From the NCBI GenBank assembly GCA_946885645.1, contig CAMPGU010000037.1, positions 1-20,720 on the forward strand: DNA of 20,720 nt, read 5' to 3'. This document shows, one piece after another, positions 7,454-14,630 of this stretch; position 1 is the first letter of the stretch, and the number at the start of each line of letters is the position of its first letter. A program made the translations under genes and the position numbers. Origin of the DNA: an uncultured Haloferula sp. (GTDB lineage Bacteria; Verrucomicrobiota; Verrucomicrobiae; Verrucomicrobiales; Akkermansiaceae). The notes below the pieces were generated by a model. The model worked only from the letters and a program-made list of their open reading frames with translations, searched no databases and was not told the DNA's origin.

Positions 7454-8503
7454 TCAATCCACCAGCAACACCTCGGCATTCGCGGAACGCAGCCGGAAGG
7501 TCTTCGACGAAAGATCGTGGGCCGCCTTGATCGAGCGCACGGTGCGGCTTTTCACGCGCATGAGCACGGAGTGGGTGCGGGCGGTCTTGCCGTTCACTTC
7601 CACGCCACGCAGGAGGGTGCTATCGGAGATGCCGGTGGCGCTGAAGAGGATCCGGTCGCCCTTGGCGAGGTCCTTCGACAGGTACACGCGGTCGAGGAGT
7701 TTCTCGTAGCCCTCCGCGATCAGCACGCGCTTCTCGAGGCTGTCCTTCGGCCAGATTTTCGCCTGCAAGCCACCGCCCAGGCATCGGAGCCCGGCGGCGG
7801 AAAGCACGCCTTCCGGAGCGCCGCCGATCCCGATGTAGAGATCCACGTTGCTCTCGGGAAGCGCGGGAGCGATGGCCGCGGCGATATCGCCATCGGAGAT
7901 CATCCGTAATTTCGCGCCGGTTCGGCGGACGGCGTCGATGTAGGGCTGGTTGCGGGGACGATCCAGGATCATCACGACTATATCGCGGATGTCCTTTTCG
8001 AGGATTTTAGCGGTGATCTTGATGACCTCCTCGGTGGGAGCTTCCACGCTGATCGGCAGCTTGGGGTCGGCGATGAATGCCTTTCGGACTTTCTCCGGGT
8101 AAGAAAGCTTCTCGAGGTAGAAGGCCGGGATGTCTTCCAAGGCGCTGACTTCCCCGTCCACGGGGATCGCGGCGGCGATGCAGGAGACGGAATTCGCCAT
8201 GCCCTTCGAGACGTTCGTAGTGCCGTCCACGGGATCGAGCGCGATGTGAAATTGCGGCGAGCCCTCCAGCCAGGTGCCGACCCTCTCGCCTTTGAAAATG
8301 CCCGGAGCCTCGTCCTTGATGCCCTCGCCGATCACCACTTCGCCGCGCATGTCCATCAGGTCGAACATGCCCCGGATCGCGTCGCAAGCGGCGGCGTCCG
8401 CGGCTTCCTTTTCGCCGCGGCCCATCCAGCGGTGGGCCACGATGGCTGCCCCTTCCGTGGCGCGGAGGAAGTCCATTTCAAAGATGCGTTCGGGATCGGT
8501 CAT
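7454..8503 (-). CDS. glpX: Class II fructose-1,6-bisphosphatase
   Basis: A 349-residue enzyme that hydrolyses fructose-1,6-bisphosphate to fructose-6-phosphate, the committed gluconeogenic step. The metal-binding phosphatase motifs are intact: GEVVIGEGIKDEAP (54-67), DPVDGTTN (90-97) and IGIGGAPEGVLSAAGLRCLGG (~224-244); length and order match GlpX. Some GlpX proteins also act on sedoheptulose-1,7-bisphosphate, which the sequence cannot decide. The start is the ATG directly before TDPERIFEMDFLRATEG, the typical N-terminus. It lies 33 bp after rhaB and 24 bp before hemW on the same strand. Since rhamnose breakdown by the neighbouring enzymes yields DHAP and lactate, a bisphosphatase in the operon would supply hexose phosphates during growth on this sugar. 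Confidence 0.94.
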   Translation of the reverse strand: MTDPERIFEMDFLRATEGAAIVAHRWMGRGEKEAADAAACDAIRGMFDLMDMRGEVVIGEGIKDEAPGIFKGERVGTWLEGSPQFHIALDPVDGTTNVSKGMANSVSCIAAAIPVDGEVSALEDIPAFYLEKLSYPEKVRKAFIADPKLPISVEAPTEEVIKITAKILEKDIRDIVVMILDRPRNQPYIDAVRRTGAKLRMISDGDIAAAIAPALPESNVDLYIGIGGAPEGVLSAAGLRCLGGGLQAKIWPKDSLEKRVLIAEGYEKLLDRVYLSKDLAKGDRILFSATGISDSTLLRGVEVNGKTARTHSVLMRVKSRTVRSIKAAHDLSSKTFRLRSANAEVLLVD

Positions 8504-8536
8504 GGGATGGATAAAGAAGGAGGTGCCGCCACGGGC

Positions 8537-10009
8537 TCAGCGGCCGATGAAGCGTTCAAAGATGGCATAGGTGGCCTGCCACCTCTCGCGGTCTTGCGGG
8601 CGGTAGGTTTCAAAGGTGAAAGAATTCCTCACCAATTGCCTGCCCGCCGCGAGGTCCGGAAGATGGCCGGTGGCGATCATTTGCACCACGATGTTTCCGC
8701 AGGACGTGGCCTCGATGGGGCCGGCGATAACCTCGATTCCCAAGGCATCCGCCGTCGCCTGTGCCAGGAAGGCATTCTGGACGCCGCCGCCGCCCGCGTG
8801 GAGTCGCTCGAACCGCCTGCCCGAGAGCCGGCAGAAATTCTCGTAGATCGTGCGGTATTTTAGCGCCAGCGATTCGGAGGCGACGCGCAGCACCGTGCCT
8901 TTGTCCCGCGGCACCTGCTGGCCGGTGCGTTCGCACCATGCCTGGATCTTCGCAGGCATCCGGCCGGGAGAGGCGAAAACCGCATCATCCGGATCGATGA
9001 AGGCGGAGAAGGAGGGTGCCGCTTCGGCCAGCTTGGCCATCTCCGCGTAGGAGAGGTTGTCGCCATCCAGCGCCCACTGGCGCTTGCACTCCTGGATCAG
9101 CCAGAGTCCCGCGATGTTCTTGAGGAAGCGCACGGTGCCTTCGACTCCGAGTTCGTTGCAGCAGCGGGCGGCGAAGGCCTCCGGCGTGCGGATCGGCTCG
9201 CGTGTTTCCAGCCCCATGATCGACCAAGTGCCGGAAGACAGCCACAGCGCGTCATCCCCCTCCATCGGGATGCCTGCCACGGCCGAGGCGGTATCGTGAG
9301 AGGCGCTGGCCACCACCGGGATGTCCTCCATACCGATCTCCCGGGCCACTTCGGGGCGGAGCTTCCCGAGCACCGTGCCGGGCGCGACGATCCTGCCGAA
9401 GATGCGGCGCGGCAGCCCCAGTGCGTCGATCACGCCCCATGCCCAGTCGCCCGTACCGGCGTCGAGCAATTGGGAGGTGGACGCGATGGTGCGCTCCACC
9501 GCTTTCTCCCCGCAGAGCCAGAAAGCCAGCAGGTCGGGGATGAAAAGAAGCTGGTCCGCGGATGTGAGGGCGGGGGAGGCGATTTGCTTCTCCGCCAGCA
9601 GGTGGAGGGAGGAGTTGTAGAAGTTCGTGGTGATGCCGGTCTGCGCGTACACTTCCGCTTCCGGAATTTTCGCGTGCATCACTGCAGGCATGCCCTCGTG
9701 CCGGGCGTCGCGATATTGGTGGGGCAAGCCGAGCAGGCGACCGGAGCAATCCAGCAGGCCGAAATCGCAGCCCCAGGTATCGATTCCGACGGCCACGATG
9801 TCCTTCCCATACTTCTCCACGCCGCGGCGCAGGCCTTCCACGATATCGCGGAAGAGACCGGTGATGTTCCAGAAGGACCCTCCGGGCAGGTCGGTTCCCG
9901 GATTGTCGAAGCGGTGGATCTCCTCCAGGCGGAGGGTCTCGAGGTCGGAAATGCCGGCGATCACGCGGCCGCTGCCGGCGCCGAGGTCAATTGCGAGGAA
10001 TACGGGCAT
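8537..10009 (-). CDS. rhaB: Rhamnulokinase
   Basis: A 490-residue FGGY-family sugar kinase that phosphorylates L-rhamnulose at C1 using ATP. The match to RhaB is specific along the chain: AIDLGAGSGRVIAG (6-19, phosphate loop), LEEIHRFDNPG, GIDTWGCDFGLLD with the catalytic Asp, GLPHQYRDARHEGMP, VVASASHDTASAVAG, LSSGTWSIMGLE, RFLKNIAGLWLIQECKRQW, ERLHAGGGGVQNAFL and EVIAGPIEATSCGNIVVQMIA; the EIHRF, HDTASAV, SSGTWS and AGPxEA blocks are shared with characterised rhamnulokinases rather than with fuculo- or xylulokinases. Start at the ATG giving MPVFLAIDLG. It follows the DeoR-family regulator by 63 bp and precedes glpX by 33 bp. A rhamnose isomerase to make its substrate is not in the window. 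Confidence 0.93.
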   Translation of the reverse strand: MPVFLAIDLGAGSGRVIAGISDLETLRLEEIHRFDNPGTDLPGGSFWNITGLFRDIVEGLRRGVEKYGKDIVAVGIDTWGCDFGLLDCSGRLLGLPHQYRDARHEGMPAVMHAKIPEAEVYAQTGITTNFYNSSLHLLAEKQIASPALTSADQLLFIPDLLAFWLCGEKAVERTIASTSQLLDAGTGDWAWGVIDALGLPRRIFGRIVAPGTVLGKLRPEVAREIGMEDIPVVASASHDTASAVAGIPMEGDDALWLSSGTWSIMGLETREPIRTPEAFAARCCNELGVEGTVRFLKNIAGLWLIQECKRQWALDGDNLSYAEMAKLAEAAPSFSAFIDPDDAVFASPGRMPAKIQAWCERTGQQVPRDKGTVLRVASESLALKYRTIYENFCRLSGRRFERLHAGGGGVQNAFLAQATADALGIEVIAGPIEATSCGNIVVQMIATGHLPDLAAGRQLVRNSFTFETYRPQDRERWQATYAIFERFIGR

Positions 10010-10032
10010 GGGTGGGTTTTCAGGAAATCGAA

Positions 10033-10055
10033 CCCTCCGGGCTCCGAAGGGAGGG
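10033..10055 (-). other. Intercistronic hairpin between regulator and rhaB
   Basis: In the 63-bp gap, CCCTCC (10033-10038) can pair with GGAGGG (10050-10055), with an alternative shorter fold CCCT-c-CGG / CCG-a-AGGG around the loop gct. It may tune relative expression or protect the rhaB message; no T-tract follows, so it is not a simple terminator. Confidence 0.3.
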
Positions 10056-10072
10056 GGTCGCGGAAGGGTTAA

Positions 10073-10840
10073 TCACCGCGCGAACTTCAGTTCGTAGGGC
10101 ACGTCCTTGAGGTGCGTCTTGCTGTAGATCTTCGAGCCGCGGTCGGTGATCACCGCGTTCACCTCCTCGGGCGCGGCGAAATAGAAATCCGTCTGCACGC
10201 CGAACTTCGTGTGATCCAGCAGGACGCAGGACCACTCCGCGTGCTTCAGCATCAAGCGCTTCAGCCGCGCTTGCTCGGGATTGGGCTCGCTGATCCCGCG
10301 GGCGGGGTCCAGGCCGCCGCCGGAGAAGAAAAAGCGGTCGATCCGCAGCGCCCGCAACGCGCTCTCCGTGAGCATGCCGGAGAAGCGCCGGCCGCGGGGC
10401 TCGTAGGTGCCGCCGAGCTGGATCAGCTCCAGATTGGACTCTTGGGCAGCCAGGCGTTCGATCGCGGCCAGCGAGTAAGTCACCACGCGGAGCGGGATGT
10501 CCCCCGGGAGCTGCCCGGCGAACTCCAGAGCGGTGGTGGAAGCATCCAGCAGGATCGTCTCCCGCGGGCAGATCAGGCGGACGGCTTCCCGCCCGATGGA
10601 AATCTTCTCATCAAGCTGGCGTGCCTCGCGTTCCGTCTGCGAAAGTTCGCCCAGCGGGGCCGTCGCATCCATCGCCCCGCCGTGGGTCCTCCTCAAATGT
10701 CCACGCCGGCCGAGCAAATCCAAATCCCGGCGGATGGTCTCTTCCGTGACGATGAAATCTTTTGCTAAGTCCGTGGTACGAACCGTTCCATCCCGGCGCA
10801 CCCTCTCCAGAATTTTGCGTTGACGTTCGGCGGCTAGCAT
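10073..10840 (-). CDS. rhaR: DeoR-family transcriptional regulator (RhaR-like)
   Basis: A 255-residue sugar-phosphate-responsive regulator. Residues ~4-57 form the DeoR winged helix-turn-helix (ERQRKILERVRRDGTVRTTDLAKDF, then TEETIRRDLDLLGRRGHLRRTHGGA, whose TIRRDL recognition helix is diagnostic). Residues ~75-235 are the DeoRC effector domain with the expected blocks: ILLDASTTALEFA, RVVTYSLAAIERLA, LIQLGGTYEPRGRRFSG, FFSGGGLDPARGISEPN and LDHTKFG. Position, at the head of a rhaB cluster and divergent from rhaEW, matches the DeoR-type RhaR repressor of Bacillus subtilis, which responds to rhamnulose-1-phosphate; the effector is inferred here. The ATG at 10840 is chosen because family members begin just before xxAERQRKIL; a longer frame to 10888 would run through the operator region. 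The specific assignment is context-based. Confidence 0.85.
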   Translation of the reverse strand: MLAAERQRKILERVRRDGTVRTTDLAKDFIVTEETIRRDLDLLGRRGHLRRTHGGAMDATAPLGELSQTEREARQLDEKISIGREAVRLICPRETILLDASTTALEFAGQLPGDIPLRVVTYSLAAIERLAAQESNLELIQLGGTYEPRGRRFSGMLTESALRALRIDRFFFSGGGLDPARGISEPNPEQARLKRLMLKHAEWSCVLLDHTKFGVQTDFYFAAPEEVNAVITDRGSKIYSKTHLKDVPYELKFAR

Positions 10841-10925
10841 GTGGGATTGTGTGGGAAATTGCTTGCTTCCGTGGGTTTTGTGACCCAAACCCCGGCGCCG
10901 TCAATCGCAAACGCTCTTACGATCC
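10841..10925. promoter_or_regulatory. Divergent rhaR/rhaEW control region with phased GTGGG boxes
   Basis: The 85-bp gap carries GTGGG at 10841, 10851 and 10871, i.e. at 10- and 20-bp spacing, each followed by an AT-rich tetrad (ATTG, AAAT, TTTT). The last box starts an inverted repeat TGGGT-tttgtg-ACCCA (10872-10887). Same-face direct repeats are the usual operator style of DeoR-family repressors, so this is a candidate site for the adjacent regulator. No clear -35/-10 pair could be fixed. Confidence 0.5.
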
Positions 10926-13121
10926 ATGTCAGCCGACTTCAAGCATGTGAACTACTCGTGGGACGACGCCCACGCCGCCACCCTCGATCCCGTCGCCCGC
11001 CTCGTCTATCGCTCGAATATCCTCGGTGAGGACCAGCGCATCACCAACACCGGCGGCGGCAACACATCCTCGAAAATCATCGAAAAAGACCCCTTGGACG
11101 GCAGCAGCAAGGAGGTGCTCTGGGTGAAGGGCTCCGGCGGCGACTTGCGCACGAGCAAGCGCGAGAATTTCTCCTCCCTTTATCAGGACAAGCTGATCGC
11201 GCTGCAATCGGTTTACGCGGGCCGGGCGGACAAGGGCCTGAAGTCCCAGGCGGAAGACGAGATGGTGGCGATGTACTTCCACACCACCTTCAATCTCAAC
11301 CCGCGGGCGTCCTCCATCGATACGCCGCTGCACAGCTTCCTGCCGGGAAAACATGTCGATCACATGCACCCGAACGCGATCATCGCGATCGCCGCTTCCG
11401 CAAATTGCGAGAAACTCACGCAGGAGATCTTCGGCGGGGAAATGGCCTACGTGCCGTGGATGCGCCCGGGCTTCGAACTCGGCCTCGCCATGCAGGAGAT
11501 CGCGAAGGCGAACCCGTCCGTGAAGGCGATCATGATGGGCCAGCACGGCTTCATTTCCTGGGACGACGACGAGAAGATCTGTTACATCCGCACGCTGGAG
11601 TTCATCGAGAAGGCCGCCGCTTACATCGAAGGGAAATATCAAGCCAAGGGCGGTGATGCGAAGGCCTTCGGGGGCGCGAAATACCAGACTCTCCCGGAGG
11701 AGCAGCGCCGCGCGACGCTGGCCGCTATCCTGCCGTGGCTGCGCGGCAAGGTTTCCCAGCAGAAGCGCTTCATCGGCACCGTGCAGGACGACGAGAAGAT
11801 CCTGCGTTTCGTCAATTCCGCCGATGCGCCGCGTCTTGCGGAGCTCGGCACCTCCTGCCCGGACCATTTCCTGCGCACGAAGATCAAGCCGCTTTACGTC
11901 GATTGGAATCCCCAGACGGAAGACGCCGCGGCGCTGAAGGCCAAGCTGACCGCTGGCCTGGAGCAGTACCGGAAGGACTACGCCGCCTATTACGCCGCCT
12001 GCAGGCATACCAACAGCCCGGCCATGCGGGATCCGAATCCGACCGTGGTCCTCATTCCCGGCTTGGGCATGATTGCCTGGGGGAAGGACAAGTCCGAATC
12101 CCGGGTAACGGCGGAGTTCTACAATTGCGCCGTGGAAGTCATGCGCGGCGCGGAGGCGATCGATACCTACATTTCCCTGCCCCAGCAGGAAGCCTTCGAC
12201 ATCGAGTACTGGCTGCTCGAGGAAGCCAAGCTCCAGCGGATGCCGGCCGAGAAGGAACTCGCCCGCCGGGTCGTAGTCGTCATCGGCGCGGGCTCGGGCA
12301 TCGGCAAGGAAACCGCGCACCGTCTGGTGAAGGAAGGCGCGCATCTGGTGTGCGTGGACCTCAACAAGGAAGCCGCGGAAGCCACCGCGAAAGAGATTAC
12401 GGACAAGCACGGCCTAGGCATCGGCGTGGCGGGCACGGGCATTTCCGGCTGCGGGCCGGCGATCGGACTGGCGGCGAATGTCACGGATCGCGCCAGCATC
12501 CGCGTGATGCTCGATCAGGTGGCGCTGGCTTACGGCGGCTTCGATCACATCTGCGTGACGGCGGGCATTTTCGTCCCGAGCGATACCACCGGTCACATTC
12601 CGGATGACAAGTGGGCGCTGACTTTCCAAATCAATGTCACCGGCTCCTATCTGGTGGCGGACGAAGCCGCGAAGACCTGGAAGGAACAGGGGCTCACGGG
12701 TAACCTGGTGCTGACCACGAGCGCAAACGCCGCCGTGGCGAAGAAGGGTAGCCTGGCTTACGACACCAGCAAGGCCGCGGCCAATCACCTGGTGCGCGAG
12801 CTTGCCATCGAGCTGGCTCCGCTGGTGCGGGTGAACGGCGTGGCACCGGCGACGGTCGTGCAGGGATCCGCCATGTTCCCGCGCGACCGCGTGATCGGTT
12901 CGCTGGCCAAATACAACATCCCGTACGCGGAGGACGAGGAAACGGAGTCGCTGGTCGGCAAGCTCGCGCAGTTCTACGCGGACCGGACGCTTACAAAGGC
13001 ACCGATCACTCCGGCGGATCAGGCCGAAGCTTACTTCCTGCTGGTGAGCAACAGGCTCAGCAAGACGACGGGGCAGGTGATCACCGTGGATGGCGGTCTC
13101 CACGAGGCCTTTCTCCGCTAG
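10926..13121 (+). CDS. rhaEW: Bifunctional L-rhamnulose-1-phosphate aldolase / L-lactaldehyde dehydrogenase (RhaEW type)
   Basis: A 731-residue fusion. The N-terminal class II aldolase domain (~25-400) cleaves rhamnulose-1-phosphate to DHAP and L-lactaldehyde; it shows NTGGGNTSSK (41-50), LWVKGSGGDL (65-74), the zinc-ligand cluster in GKHVDHMHPNA (H143, H146, H148) and a further His in GQHGFISW (H207). The C-terminal short-chain dehydrogenase domain (~445-731) has the Rossmann loop GAGSGIG (454-460), Asp478 after the second strand (CVDLN) favouring NAD+, the catalytic set S599 and Y612-x3-K616, and a C-terminal ITVDGGL; it should oxidise lactaldehyde to lactate. This matches Bacillus subtilis YuxG/RhaEW in order and length. 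The next gene converges with a 4-bp gap, leaving no room for a terminator. Divergent from the regulator, whose target it probably is. Confidence 0.93.
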   Translation: MSADFKHVNYSWDDAHAATLDPVARLVYRSNILGEDQRITNTGGGNTSSKIIEKDPLDGSSKEVLWVKGSGGDLRTSKRENFSSLYQDKLIALQSVYAGRADKGLKSQAEDEMVAMYFHTTFNLNPRASSIDTPLHSFLPGKHVDHMHPNAIIAIAASANCEKLTQEIFGGEMAYVPWMRPGFELGLAMQEIAKANPSVKAIMMGQHGFISWDDDEKICYIRTLEFIEKAAAYIEGKYQAKGGDAKAFGGAKYQTLPEEQRRATLAAILPWLRGKVSQQKRFIGTVQDDEKILRFVNSADAPRLAELGTSCPDHFLRTKIKPLYVDWNPQTEDAAALKAKLTAGLEQYRKDYAAYYAACRHTNSPAMRDPNPTVVLIPGLGMIAWGKDKSESRVTAEFYNCAVEVMRGAEAIDTYISLPQQEAFDIEYWLLEEAKLQRMPAEKELARRVVVVIGAGSGIGKETAHRLVKEGAHLVCVDLNKEAAEATAKEITDKHGLGIGVAGTGISGCGPAIGLAANVTDRASIRVMLDQVALAYGGFDHICVTAGIFVPSDTTGHIPDDKWALTFQINVTGSYLVADEAAKTWKEQGLTGNLVLTTSANAAVAKKGSLAYDTSKAAANHLVRELAIELAPLVRVNGVAPATVVQGSAMFPRDRVIGSLAKYNIPYAEDEETESLVGKLAQFYADRTLTKAPITPADQAEAYFLLVSNRLSKTTGQVITVDGGLHEAFLR

Positions 13122-13125
13122 CGTT

Positions 13126-13998
13126 TCAGCGGTCGATCAGGAGACCATCCGGATCGAGGCGCGTCCGAAGCCAACCGAGCTCGCCCTTCATCTGCTCCAC
13201 TTCCGCGGAGGTGAAGCGGTGGGCGGGCACGGGAAGCGCCTTCCCGTCCCCGGCACGGAGCTCCTCGGTCGCGGCGAGCGAGGTGCCGGTGCGGATCTGT
13301 TCTTCGAAGACGGCGATCCGCAGATGCATGATCTCGGCCTCGTATTCCCGCGTTTTGCCATCGGCCTCCCGGGCTTTGGCGAACTCCTCCTCCGTGGCCA
13401 TGAGGCCGCCGGTGATCTTGCCTTGGATGACCTTCACCTGGACGGGCACGAATTGGTTCGGCCTGAGGAGAAGAGTGGCGTTGCGGGAGAAGGTGGCGAC
13501 CGATTCCTCGGTGGCATCGCTATAGACACCGGTATCATTGATCACCAGCTCCCCGCGGTCCTTGAAGTCGGCCCGGCATTCGATTCCGCCCGTGGTGGTG
13601 AATTTCACCCCCGGTCCCTTGGCGGGCTTGAGCTTCGCGCCGGCCTCGATGGAGCGGACCTTGGCCCTCATCAGGAAGGTCTTGTCCTTGATCGCATCCG
13701 GCGCGAGCATGAGTACCGCGGTAGCGGTGCTCTCGTCCATTGCCGCGCGGCCCGCTTGCTTCCTAGCCCATTCGCCGAGCTTCTCCTGCAGGTATCCGGC
13801 CTCGGCAAGGCAGGCGTCGCTGAGCTTCGCCATGGGAATGGCGCGGATCTTCTGGTCCTTGCCGCGCACGAAGACCTTGCCAGGCCGCACCGCGAGGAAG
13901 TCTCCCGTGAAGGTCTGCCCGTCCCGGCTGGTCCAGACCTGCGGCTCATCCGCGGCGGCGGTGCTCAACAGGACAAGGAGCGGGAGGAGGAATTTCAC
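13126..13998 (-). CDS. Exported SHD1-domain protein of unknown function
   Basis: A 290-residue secreted protein. The N-terminus (VKFLLPLLVLLSTAAADEP, start GTG at 13998) is a good signal peptide with a cut after TAAA or ADE. Residues ~20-65 (VWTSRDGQTFTGDFLAVRPGKVFVRGKDQKIRAIPMAKLSDA) match the SHD1-like (SLA1 homology domain 1) barrel, which is common in exported proteins of the Planctomycetes-Verrucomicrobia group; the eukaryotic namesake binds NPFxD peptides, but the bacterial role is unknown. The middle (~95-205) is a beta-rich domain (MRAKVRSIEAG, GVKFTTTGGIECRADF, VPVQVKVIQGKITGG), and the C-terminal ~80 residues are a charged helical region with coiled-coil character (EEEFAKAREADGKTREYEAEI). 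A TTG at 14034 is possible but would put 12 residues before the signal peptide. No partner gene is evident. Confidence 0.78.
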   Translation of the reverse strand: MKFLLPLLVLLSTAAADEPQVWTSRDGQTFTGDFLAVRPGKVFVRGKDQKIRAIPMAKLSDACLAEAGYLQEKLGEWARKQAGRAAMDESTATAVLMLAPDAIKDKTFLMRAKVRSIEAGAKLKPAKGPGVKFTTTGGIECRADFKDRGELVINDTGVYSDATEESVATFSRNATLLLRPNQFVPVQVKVIQGKITGGLMATEEEFAKAREADGKTREYEAEIMHLRIAVFEEQIRTGTSLAATEELRAGDGKALPVPAHRFTSAEVEQMKGELGWLRTRLDPDGLLIDR

Positions 13999-14071
13999 GG
14001 CGTTGCTTCTAAGGCCGCCCGGAGCAGAGGGCAAGAGACATGAAATGGCGCGGCGAAGTCAGAGAGGAGAT

Positions 14072-14164
14072 AAGTGGTGCGGATGCGGCTCCGTCTTTTT
14101 CCCCGGTGTCCCTACCGCGGAAGCCGGAGCCGCATCCATGCGGGGCCTTGCGGCCACACCACTT
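14072..14164. repeat. Branched inverted-repeat element (nested stems)
   Basis: Outer arms AAGTGGTG (14072-14079) and CACCACTT (14157-14164) are perfect complements. Just inside, GGATGCGGCTCC (14081-14092) and GGAGCCGCATCC (14126-14137) form a perfect 12-bp stem. The apex of this stem can fold again (CC-c-CGGT / ACCG-c-GG, 14101-14120), and the 19-nt asymmetric insert on the right holds GGCC-ttgc-GGCC (14144-14155). The result is a three-way-junction fold of ~93 nt in either strand. It lies in non-coding DNA and looks like a REP/MITE-type interspersed repeat or a structured RNA; with one copy in view I cannot decide. Confidence 0.6.
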
Positions 14165-14189
14165 CGTCTCGACACACCGAAACAAATCT

Positions 14190-14426
14190 TCAGCTTTTGC
14201 CCGAGGAAAAGCGGGCGGAACCCCTACGCCGCCTGAGCAAGAGGCAAATGCCCAACACCGACGCGGCAATGTGAAGCACCGAAGGCTCCGGCACCGGCGC
14301 GTGGGCGTGGAGATGACTGTGCGAAGCCGACGCGACTTCTCTTCCAGATGCCGCAGCGCATGACCCGAGCAGCAAGAAAGTGGAAAGGGCAGGGGATAAG
14401 AGGTCTTTCAGGGGACGGGCATGCAT
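14190..14426 (-). CDS. Mini PEP-CTERM protein
   Basis: About 78 residues composed almost only of sorting signals. N-terminus MHARPLKDLLSPALSTFLLLGSCAAASG is a signal peptide; then a short linker with His-rich HSHLHAHAP; then VPEPS, a hydrophobic segment (VLHIAASVLGICLLL) and the basic cluster RRRR, the exact order of a PEP-CTERM exosortase signal. Such proteins are exported, cut and anchored or released by an exosortase, and are abundant in Verrucomicrobia; no exosortase gene lies here. Odd points: the mature protein would be only ~20 residues, and a 10-residue tail (GSARFSSGKS) follows the Arg cluster, where most family members end within a few residues. It may be the remnant of a longer gene whose 3' end was altered by the adjacent repeat, or a genuine small cell-surface protein. 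An ATG at 14450 would add 8 residues. Confidence 0.55.
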   Translation of the reverse strand: MHARPLKDLLSPALSTFLLLGSCAAASGREVASASHSHLHAHAPVPEPSVLHIAASVLGICLLLRRRRGSARFSSGKS

Positions 14427-14630
14427 GGAGGTGCTGAAAGGCCGGGCCATGGAGTCCCGGCAGACGATCTAACTGCACGCGCCATGCCAGATATGGCCAT
14501 TGTTAAGCCTTACTTGATCATCAAGGAGATCTGAGAATGGAGGATTGCTCCTTTGCGATCGAGGGGCTGAAAATGTTTCAGCCCCTCCGCAAGTGTTGCA
14601 TGCTTCAAGCGGCTGCGCGCTCCGGTCGGA
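14427..14630. other. Non-coding stretch between mini PEP-CTERM gene and PLC gene
   Basis: About 200 bases without a credible gene. It contains an odd palindrome CTTGAT-c-ATCAAG (14513-14525) and a loose repeat GCCAT/ATGGC (14481-14497), which could belong to the promoter of the minus-strand mini PEP-CTERM gene, and the long hairpin at 14561-14587. Short open frames here show no protein character. Confidence 0.4.
14561..14587 (-). terminator. Hairpin downstream of the PLC gene, likely terminator
   Basis: GAGGGGCTGAAA (14561-14572) and TTTCAGCCCCTC (14576-14587) form a perfect 12-bp stem with a 3-nt loop, 43 nt past the stop of the minus-strand PLC gene. There is no T-tract on either side, so it may stop transcription weakly or act mainly as a 3'-end stabiliser. 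Confidence 0.55.

Noticed and set aside
10929..12410. Open frame of 493 codons antisense to the rhamnose aldolase-dehydrogenase gene
   Set aside because: The translation is rich in Arg, His, Gly and Ala without any motif, and the sense strand encodes a fully recognised enzyme; long antisense frames are expected at this GC content.
14009..14269. 86-codon minus-strand frame across the branched repeat
   Set aside because: Its translation follows the repeat structure and overlaps the PEP-CTERM frame; probably repeat-derived rather than a gene.
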